Source of the DNA: Actinomycetes bacterium
GTDB lineage: Bacteria > Actinomycetota > Acidimicrobiia > Acidimicrobiales > Palsa-688
DNA: 5,608 bases
Direction of reading: 5' to 3'
Assembly (NCBI GenBank): GCA_021796905.1
Contig: JAKABK010000024.1
Span: 1-5,608 of the forward strand
The translations under genes were made by a program, and so were the position numbers. Positions 1-4,834 of the stretch are shown here, one piece after another (positions within the stretch are counted from its first letter, which is position 1; every line of letters begins with the position of its first letter). Below the pieces are notes generated by a model. It was not told the DNA's origin and searched no databases. It was given only the letters and a program-made list of their open reading frames with translations.

Positions 1-1115
1 GCCCCGACTCTCGGGCGCCGACCGGCGGCGATCGTCTCGAGGCGGGCGGCGACGAGCGCCCCGATCGCCGCGGGGCTGGAGCCGGCGGTGATGTCGCGGC
101 GTGCCCGCTCGGCGAGGCGGATGGCGAGCTCGGGGTGCTCCCAGACCTCCCGGAGGATCCGGGCGGCGGCGTCGAGGTCCGGGTCCGCCCAGCGGGCGCC
201 TTGCCGGTACGGGCCGATCCCCCCGGCGGGGACCTCGGTCATCCGGTAGGGGACCAGGCGGCTGTTGGCGGGGCTCATGAACTCGAGGTTCCCCGAGTAG
301 CCGGTGGCGACCACCGGGGTGCCTGCGGCCATCGCCTCGGCGAGGGTGAGCCCGAAACCCTCGGAGCGGTGCAGCGAGACCCAGCAGTCGGCCAGGCCGG
401 GTAGCGCAGCCGCCCGACGATGCTCGAAGGCCTCGTCGACCAGCACGATGTCGGGTCTCCCGCCGATCAGCGACCGCAGCCCGGCGAGCTCGGTGGGCCA
501 GAGGCGCGAGCCGTTGAGTGACTTCAGGTACAGGCTGGGTCCCTCGCCGGGGGAGAACGCCCGGCAGAAGGCCTCGACCAGGCCGGCGGGGTTCTTGCGC
601 TCCACGACCGAGTTGAAGTCGAAGGCGCTCGCGAACACGAAGCCCGGAGGCATCCCGACCTCGCTGCGGGTCGCCCCGCCTGGGGTCGGGGCGGTCACCG
701 GGAGCGGGACGATGACCACCGGGCGGTGCACCGCCCGGCGGAGGGACTCGGCGGCGAAGGCGCTCGGCACCCAGATCTCGTGCAACAGACCCGCCGTCGG
801 GGCGGCGAACGGGGAGGGCTCCTCGAGCTCCCAGAACCACATCCCGATCAGGTAGCGGTCCGGGAAGGCACCTATGCCGATCTCCTCCACCACGGCCAGG
901 TGCTCCTCGGGGTTGGCCACCACGAGCGTGGTGTCCCAGGCGAATGGTGCTCCGCGGGGGGCGAAGGCGTCGGGCTCGGCGCTCGGGTGATGGTGGCTGC
1001 TCCAGGTCGACACCGGCACCCCGGCCGCCTCGAGGGCGCCGACCATGGCTCGGGCGGCCTGTCCGAGCCCGAGGGCGGCGTCGAGGTAGCCGACCACGTT
1101 GAGGCCCCCCGGGGC
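1..1115 (-). other. Domain 5: GT4-like glycosyltransferase (residues 1195 to window edge)
   Basis: This is a GT-B type module. The N-terminal half holds GYLDAALGLGQAARAMVGAL (1203-1222), the LGLGxAAR form found in GT4 modules of large fused enzymes. WFWELEE (1287-1293) and IWVPSAFAAESLRRA (1308-1322) follow. The C-terminal half has FDFNSVVERKNPAGLVEAF (1359-1377) with the usual Arg/Lys pair, and SEGFGLTLAEAMAAGTPVV (1445-1463) gives the E-x7-E pair E1446/E1454. The helix at 1507-1535 is typical of the end of a GT4 fold. The domain is therefore nearly complete, and the protein may end soon after the window edge or carry more modules. Confidence 0.88.
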
Positions 1116-4100
1116 CGGCTGGACGGTCACGGTCCGCCCGGCACGGGTGGCGGCGGGAGGGTCCGCCAGTGCCGGTTCGCCCAGGCGGTGGGCCCAACGG
1201 TCGGAGAGGCGCTGGCGGTTGTCCCGGACCCGCCTCCAGCGCTCGGGACCGGAGGCCGACTCGTGGTGGACGACGGTCGCCGCCGGCTCGAGCAGTACCG
1301 CCCAGCCGGCCTCCCGGAGCCGCAAGCAGAGGTCCACGTCCTCGTTGCCGTTCCAGTACCCCTCGTCGAAGCCGCCGAGCGCTGCGAACAGCTCGGAGCG
1401 CACAGCCATGCACGCCCCGCTCACCGCTGGCACGTCGAGGGCCCACGGCCCGGGGTTGTCGGTGCGCAGCGTCCCGTCGAGCGCCTCGTTGGCCGGGTCG
1501 GGCACCAGTGAGATCCCGGTGTGCTGGAGCCTGCCGTCGGGGTAGACGAGGCGGGCGCCGACCGCCCCCGCGTCGGGATGCCGGTCGAGGGCGTCGAGCA
1601 GGGCCCGGAGCCACCCGGCTCTCACCTCGGTGTCGTTGTTCAACAACACCAGCACCGCTGAGCGGGCGAGGCGGGCCCCCTGGTTGCAGGCCCGGGCGAA
1701 GCCGAGGTTGGTCTCGTTGCGCACCACCGTCACGTCCCCGCCGAGGGTGTCTAGCAGGGCCGGGGTTGCGTCGGTCGAGCCGTTGTCGACCACGACCAGC
1801 TCGAAGTCGGCGCCGGCGTCGGTGCCCGCTAGAGCCTCCAGGCAGCGGCGGGTCAGCGCCGCCTGCTCGTAGACCGGTACCACCACCGTGGCCTCCGGCG
1901 GGCGGTCCCGGTCGGTGCGCTCCCCGGGGTGGCGCACGGTGCTGGCCATCCGCTCGGCGACGACGGTCATGTTGGCGTCCCCGTCGTTGGCGACGACCCG
2001 GAACCCGGCCCGGGCCAGCTGCTCGGAGAGCATCCCCGGCGTCCAACCACTGTGGTGCGCGTCCCATGCGCCGCCGGGCCCGAAGCGGTGCCCGCCGTAG
2101 ATGTTGCGCACCACCTCGGGGCTCGAGCGGTCCTCGACCAACCAGCGGGCGAGGACCTCCAGGTTGGGGACCCGCAGCACCAGCCGGCCACCGGGAGCGA
2201 GGACCCGCCACCACTCGGCGAGCAGCACCGGCACCTGCCAGGTGCTCACGTGCTCGAGCACGTCGCGGGCGAGGACTTCCCGGGCGGAGCCGTCGGTGAG
2301 AGGCAGCTCGGCGGCGTCGGCGACCACGTCGGCGACCTCGGGGCGCAGGTCGACGTTGACATACCCGGGCCGCCGGTCGTCGCCCGAGCCGACGTTGACC
2401 GCCACTAGCCGCGCTTCGCCGGTGGACCCGGCGACGGTGGCGGCGAGCAGGGGAGCGATCCGCTCCAGCTCCCCGAGCGCCTCGGGGTCGCCGTCGAGCG
2501 CCCCGAGCAGCCGACGGGCAGCCGGTACGGCCCGCGGGTCGCCGAAGCTGCCGTGGGCGGCAGCCGCGGCCCGCAGCCTCACCCGGGGCTCGACCCGGTC
2601 GTTGCCTGCGATCGCGATCAACGGGCAGACCCCTACCTGGCCGGCGCGGCGTAGCCGGGCCGACCAGACCAGGGCGCGGGTGACCGGCAGGTGGGGCGCT
2701 ATCCCGGCGGCCGCGGCGAGCGGCTCGACCCGCTCCGGCCAGCGTGCGGCGAGCCCGTCGAGCAGCGCGTCGGCGATCGGCAGCGGGATGTGCAGGCACT
2801 GGGCGCACAGCGGCCCGAGGGCGTCGTCGGGGGCGGCAGCCGCGATCTCCGCCGGGTCCCGACCGGCGGCGAGGAGCCAGACGGCGAGCTGCCCGAGGTC
2901 GAGGTCGAGGACCCCGAAACGACGGGCGGCGTCGAGGACCAGGTCGGCGGCCTCACCGTGACGTCCGATGCCGGCGAGCGCCGAGCCGCGCAGGGCGGCG
3001 AGGGTATGGGGCCCGTAGTCGAAGCCGTCCTCGTCGGCGCCGGGCTCGGTGACCGTGGCGAGCAGCGCCAGCCCGGCGTCGACCTCGCCGAGGGCGAGAC
3101 GGCACCGGCCCTCGGCGATGTCGGCCAGGGTCGGGTCGCTGCTCAGTTCCCGCAGCCGTCCGGCCACGCCCAGGGCCTCGGCGGCCCGGTCGAGGGACAG
3201 CAGGACGTCGAGCTGGACCCGGAGGGCGGTCCGGGCGACGGTCGGGTTGCCGGCGGTGGCGGCCGCCTCCTCCAGCGCTTCGAGCGCGGCTTCCGGCTGG
3301 CCCGCAGCGAAGCGGCTTCGACCCAGGTTCATCAAAGCGTACGGCCGGTCACCGGTGTCGTCGGAGACCTCCGCCTCGGCGAGGCGGAGGTTGCGCTCGG
3401 ATTTCTTGCGGGACCGGTAGATCTCCTCGAGATAGCCGCGGTGCACCACGTGGACGTCGGCGAGCTGGGCCATGGTGAGGAACGCCGGTTCGTCGCGCCG
3501 CCACACCTGCTCGTGCAGCCGACCCACCCAGCGGCCCTTGTCGGAGCGGAACAGCCGGCACGCGACGTGCCCGCTGCGGGCGGCTAGGCCGTTGCCGTGG
3601 AGGTTCTCGATGCGCACCACGTAGCCCTCGACGTCGTCCCAGCCGCCGGCGAGCCGTCGGCGTAGGGTGGGTAGGTCCCCGGAGAGCACCTCGTCGGCGT
3701 CGAGCCACAGGATCCACTCCCCGCTGCAGCGCTCCAGGGAGGCGTTGCGGGCCCGGGAGAAGTCGTCGTCCCAGTAGCCCTCGACCACGGTCGCGCCGAG
3801 CCTGGCGGCTACCTCGCGGGTCTCGTCGGTCGAGCCGGTGTCGTAGACCACGACCTCGTCGGCGAGACCCCGGGTGGACTCGATGCAGGCGGCGAGCAGT
3901 TCGGCCTCGTCGCGGGCGATCATGCAGAGCGACACCAGCGGTCGGTCGGCGGTCGGCTGCCCGGAGTGCTTCTCGACGAAGCGGCGCCGGTTGGCGAGCT
4001 CGGAGGCCACCCAGTCCAGCCCGTTCGCGTCGAAGCTGGCGTGTCCCTCGTGGTGGACGAAGACCCGGCGGCAGACGAGCAGACGACCGCCGGCGGCGAC

Positions 4101-4697
4101 CAGCCGGGCGCAGAGGTCGTCGTCCTCGTAGCCCCCGCCCTCGAAGCGGGGGTCGAACCCTCCGATCGAGGTGAAGCTCTCGGTCCGAACCGCTAGACAG
4201 AAACCGACGAGGCGCTCGACGGGCTCGGTCGGGGGGGTGACCGAGGCCAGGCTGGCGGCGAGCCCCGCCTGTGAGCCGAGGTCGCCGGGGGAGTAGCGCG
4301 CACCGGCCAACAGCTGCGGGCCCGACACGAAGTTGGACATCGGGCCGGTCGCCGCGACCCGGGGGTCGCTGAAGGGCTCGAGCAGCCCTTCGAGCCAACC
4401 GGCGGTGACGAGGGTGTCGCTGTTCAAGAACACCAGCACCTCGGCGCGCGACAAGGCGGCCCCCTGGTTGCAGCCCGCAGCGAAACCGATGTTGACCACG
4501 TTGGAGGTGACCCGTGCCCGTGGCTCGCCGTCGAGCAGAGCGGCGAGGCCCTCGCCGGTCCCGTCGGTCGAGCCGTTGTCCACGACCACCAGCTCGTCGA
4601 TCGGACCGAGGGTCGGGAGCAGAGAGGCCAGGCAGGCCCGGGTCGTCTCCCACGCGTTCCAAGCGAGGACGACCACCGATGCGGAGGGACGGCTCAT
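1..4697 (-). CDS. Giant multi-domain glycosyltransferase/methyltransferase (GT2-GT2-TPR-MTase-GT2-GT4), C-terminus cut by window edge; probable flagellin glycan synthase
   Basis: Translating from the ATG at 4697-4695 gives 1565 codons plus two bases without a stop, so the end lies beyond the left edge. Six recognisable modules follow one another in a single frame. These are GT2 (1-245, DNGSTD at 40-45), a WaaE/SunS-like GT2 (252-435, DTGSTD at 286-291, DADE at 333-336), a TPR-type helical region (440-755), a class I SAM methyltransferase (763-915), GT2 (933-1170, DNGSTD at 971-976) and GT4 (1195 onward, E-x7-E at 1446/1454). No signal peptide or membrane segment is evident, so it is probably cytoplasmic. 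The start is chosen because the first GT2 strand (SVVVLAWNAWET) begins at residue 7. Its Shine-Dalgarno is weak, and an in-frame GTG at 4736 would add 13 residues. The gene diverges from flagellin, which suggests it glycosylates flagellin as large Fgt enzymes do. The role in flagellin modification is inference; the domain calls are firm. Alternatives are surface-polysaccharide or glycolipid synthesis. Confidence 0.95.
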   Translation of the reverse strand, partial: MSRPSASVVVLAWNAWETTRACLASLLPTLGPIDELVVVDNGSTDGTGEGLAALLDGEPRARVTSNVVNIGFAAGCNQGAALSRAEVLVFLNSDTLVTAGWLEGLLEPFSDPRVAATGPMSNFVSGPQLLAGARYSPGDLGSQAGLAASLASVTPPTEPVERLVGFCLAVRTESFTSIGGFDPRFEGGGYEDDDLCARLVAAGGRLLVCRRVFVHHEGHASFDANGLDWVASELANRRRFVEKHSGQPTADRPLVSLCMIARDEAELLAACIESTRGLADEVVVYDTGSTDETREVAARLGATVVEGYWDDDFSRARNASLERCSGEWILWLDADEVLSGDLPTLRRRLAGGWDDVEGYVVRIENLHGNGLAARSGHVACRLFRSDKGRWVGRLHEQVWRRDEPAFLTMAQLADVHVVHRGYLEEIYRSRKKSERNLRLAEAEVSDDTGDRPYALMNLGRSRFAAGQPEAALEALEEAAATAGNPTVARTALRVQLDVLLSLDRAAEALGVAGRLRELSSDPTLADIAEGRCRLALGEVDAGLALLATVTEPGADEDGFDYGPHTLAALRGSALAGIGRHGEAADLVLDAARRFGVLDLDLGQLAVWLLAAGRDPAEIAAAAPDDALGPLCAQCLHIPLPIADALLDGLAARWPERVEPLAAAAGIAPHLPVTRALVWSARLRRAGQVGVCPLIAIAGNDRVEPRVRLRAAAAAHGSFGDPRAVPAARRLLGALDGDPEALGELERIAPLLAATVAGSTGEARLVAVNVGSGDDRRPGYVNVDLRPEVADVVADAAELPLTDGSAREVLARDVLEHVSTWQVPVLLAEWWRVLAPGGRLVLRVPNLEVLARWLVEDRSSPEVVRNIYGGHRFGPGGAWDAHHSGWTPGMLSEQLARAGFRVVANDGDANMTVVAERMASTVRHPGERTDRDRPPEATVVVPVYEQAALTRRCLEALAGTDAGADFELVVVDNGSTDATPALLDTLGGDVTVVRNETNLGFARACNQGARLARSAVLVLLNNDTEVRAGWLRALLDALDRHPDAGAVGARLVYPDGRLQHTGISLVPDPANEALDGTLRTDNPGPWALDVPAVSGACMAVRSELFAALGGFDEGYWNGNEDVDLCLRLREAGWAVLLEPAATVVHHESASGPERWRRVRDNRQRLSDRWAHRLGEPALADPPAATRAGRTVTVQPAPGGLNVVGYLDAALGLGQAARAMVGALEAAGVPVSTWSSHHHPSAEPDAFAPRGAPFAWDTTLVVANPEEHLAVVEEIGIGAFPDRYLIGMWFWELEEPSPFAAPTAGLLHEIWVPSAFAAESLRRAVHRPVVIVPLPVTAPTPGGATRSEVGMPPGFVFASAFDFNSVVERKNPAGLVEAFCRAFSPGEGPSLYLKSLNGSRLWPTELAGLRSLIGGRPDIVLVDEAFEHRRAAALPGLADCWVSLHRSEGFGLTLAEAMAAGTPVVATGYSGNLEFMSPANSRLVPYRMTEVPAGGIGPYRQGARWADPDLDAAARILREVWEHPELAIRLAERARRDITAGSSPAAIGALVAARLETIAAGRRPRVG
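1188..1901 (-). other. Domain 4: GT2 family glycosyltransferase (residues 933-1170)
   Basis: This is a third GT2 module and a close relative of domain 1. It begins with ATVVVPVYEQAALTRRCLEA (936-955) and carries VVVDNGSTDATP (968-979). NLGFARACNQGARLAR spans 997-1012, and LNNDTEVRAGWL (1019-1030) supplies the DXD-type D1022. GACMAVR lies at 1094-1100, and GNEDVDLCLRL (1117-1127) gives the acidic acceptor-side motif, followed by VHHESASG at 1143-1150. All expected motifs are intact. A charged linker (about 916-935) separates it from the methyltransferase and a Pro/Ala-rich linker (about 1172-1195) from the GT4 module. Confidence 0.92.
1953..2411 (-). other. Domain 3: SAM-dependent methyltransferase, Methyltransf_11-like (residues 763-915)
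   Basis: This is a class I methyltransferase embedded between glycosyltransferases. Motif I reads VAVNVGSGDDRRPGYVNVD (765-783), the NxGxG...G(Y/W)xNxD form common in sugar-pathway methyltransferases, with D783 as the likely ribose-binding acid. It is followed by ADAAELPLTDGS (793-804), RDVLEHV (811-817), WWRVLAPGGRLVLRVPN (829-845) and a C-terminal WTPGMLSEQLARAGF (885-899). The order and spacing match the complete fold, so it looks active. O-methylation of a sugar in the product is the natural inference. A protein target cannot be excluded. Confidence 0.85.
2433..3380 (-). other. Alpha-helical TPR-like region (residues 440-755)
   Basis: This stretch of about 315 residues is rich in Ala, Leu, Glu and Arg and has no glycosyltransferase motif. 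The clearest repeat is at 453-484 (YALMNLGRSRFAAGQPEAAL at 453-472), with TPR-type spacing of the L-G-x-A and G-x-x-x-x-A-L positions. Weaker helix pairs continue at about 487-517, 523-548 and 564-594. The later part (600-755) is helical in composition but fits no repeat I can assign. It contains an isolated CAQC (631-634). TPR regions in such enzymes usually bind protein acceptors or partners. In Caulobacter FlmG a TPR region recognises flagellin, so a docking role is a reasonable guess. Confidence 0.6.
3393..3944 (-). other. Domain 2: WaaE/SunS-like GT2 glycosyltransferase (residues 252-435)
   Basis: This is a second, differently built GT2 module that starts about seven residues after the first ends. 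It has the opening LVSLCMIARDEA (254-265), VVVYDTGSTDETREVA (282-297) and the WDDDFSRARNAS segment (309-320). WILWLDADE (328-336) is followed by GRLHEQV (392-398). The IARDE start, DFS.ARN segment and LDADE motif are typical of the beta-4-glucosyltransferase-like GT2 group that includes WaaE, SunS-type S-glycosyltransferases and many TPR-linked GT2 proteins. In those proteins the GT2 is commonly followed directly by TPR repeats, as seen here. Catalytic acidic residues are intact. Confidence 0.88.
3963..4697 (-). other. Domain 1: GT2 family glycosyltransferase (residues 1-245)
   Basis: This is a GT-A fold GT2 module. It opens with a hydrophobic strand (VVVLAWN, 8-14), followed by the nucleotide-sugar binding motif VVVDNGSTD (37-45). 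NIGFAAGCNQGA spans 69-80, and the metal-binding LNSDT sits at 91-95 with D94 as the DXD-type aspartate. The acceptor-side acidic motif GYEDDDLCARL is at 189-199. This layout matches rhamnosyltransferase/WcaE-like GT2 enzymes that extend surface glycans. All key acidic residues are present, so it looks active. Donor and acceptor cannot be read from sequence. Confidence 0.9.
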
Positions 4698-4738
4698 GGG
4701 TCTCGCGTCGGCAACCGCAGCGGCGAGCTGAACCACTC

Positions 4739-4766
4739 TCAAGTGCCGGGAGCGTCGCGCCGTTGA
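4739..4766 (+). promoter_or_regulatory. Candidate sigma-28 (FliA/WhiG-type) promoter for flagellin
   Basis: TCAA (4739-4742) and GCCGTTGA (4759-4766) are separated by 16 bases. The sigma-28 family consensus is TAAA, about 15-16 bases, then GCCGATAA; the -35 matches 3 of 4 and the -10 matches 6 of 8 with GCCG intact. Transcription would begin near 4773, giving a leader of about 60 bases. Late flagellin genes are classic targets of this sigma family. It has not been tested against chance matches in such GC-rich DNA. Confidence 0.55.
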
Positions 4767-4773
4767 TCGCCCC

Positions 4774-4790
4774 GGAGCACGGAACGCTCT
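4774..4790 (+). promoter_or_regulatory. Small leader hairpin with an ANGGA loop (possible CsrA site)
   Basis: GGAGC (4774-4778) can pair with GCTCT (4786-4790), five pairs including one G-U, leaving the seven-base loop ACGGAAC. The loop contains ACGGA, an ANGGA core as recognised by CsrA. It would sit at the very 5' end of a transcript started from the candidate promoter. The stem is short, so the structure is tentative. Confidence 0.35.
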
Positions 4791-4805
4791 CCCGGCCCCG
4801 CCGGG
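4791..4805 (+). other. GC-rich leader stem-loop, CCCGGC-CCC-GCCGGG
   Basis: A perfect 6-bp inverted repeat with a three-base loop lies 13 bases upstream of the flagellin Shine-Dalgarno. No T-tract follows on either strand, so it is not an intrinsic terminator. Possible roles are mRNA stabilisation or holding the CAC-repeat and Shine-Dalgarno region open. In DNA this GC-rich, chance formation is possible. Confidence 0.5.
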
Positions 4806-4818
4806 CACCACCACCACG

Positions 4819-4824
4819 AAGGAG
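4819..4824 (+). promoter_or_regulatory. Flagellin Shine-Dalgarno, AAGGAG
   Basis: AAGGAG lies ten bases before the ATG at 4835, a strong match that fixes the flagellin start. It follows a single-stranded-looking (CAC)4 tract at 4806-4817. The AAGGA within it also fits the ANGGA core of CsrA sites. Confidence 0.85.
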
Positions 4825-4834
4825 CATCGATCCA

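Larger units (their letters stand above)
4698..4834. other. Divergent intergenic region between the giant glycosyltransferase and flagellin
   Basis: These 137 bp lie between the two divergent start codons. On the plus strand they carry a sigma-28-like promoter, two adjacent small hairpins, a CAC-repeat tract and a strong Shine-Dalgarno. For the minus-strand gene I see no convincing -10/-35 pair and only a weak GCGAG-like ribosome site. No intrinsic terminator is present, as expected between divergent genes. Confidence 0.8.

Noticed and set aside
1169..2299. Long plus-strand open frames opposite the glycosyltransferase (for example 1169-2299, 2101-2961, 2691-3587, 726-1511)
   Set aside because: Their translations are low-complexity Arg/Ala/Gly/Pro with no recognisable domain, and the minus-strand frame in the same place has continuous conserved motifs.
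2796..2807. Possible zinc-binding CxxC (residues 631-634) in the helical region
   Set aside because: No second Cys/His pair lies nearby in a usable arrangement; the single CAQC is likely incidental.
1..4697. Several adjacent genes merged into one by missed stops or frameshifts
   Set aside because: All six modules are in the same frame without a stop or a phase change, joined by plausible charged or Pro/Ala-rich linkers, so a real fusion is the simpler reading.
4734..4736. Alternative in-frame GTG start for the giant glycosyltransferase
   Set aside because: It would add 13 residues with no homology upstream of the first GT2 strand, has no better ribosome site and runs close to the flagellin promoter. 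It is not excluded, but the ATG at 4697 is preferred.
4791..4805. Intrinsic terminator in the intergenic region
   Set aside because: The stem is only 6 bp, has no T-tract on either strand and lies between two divergent starts.
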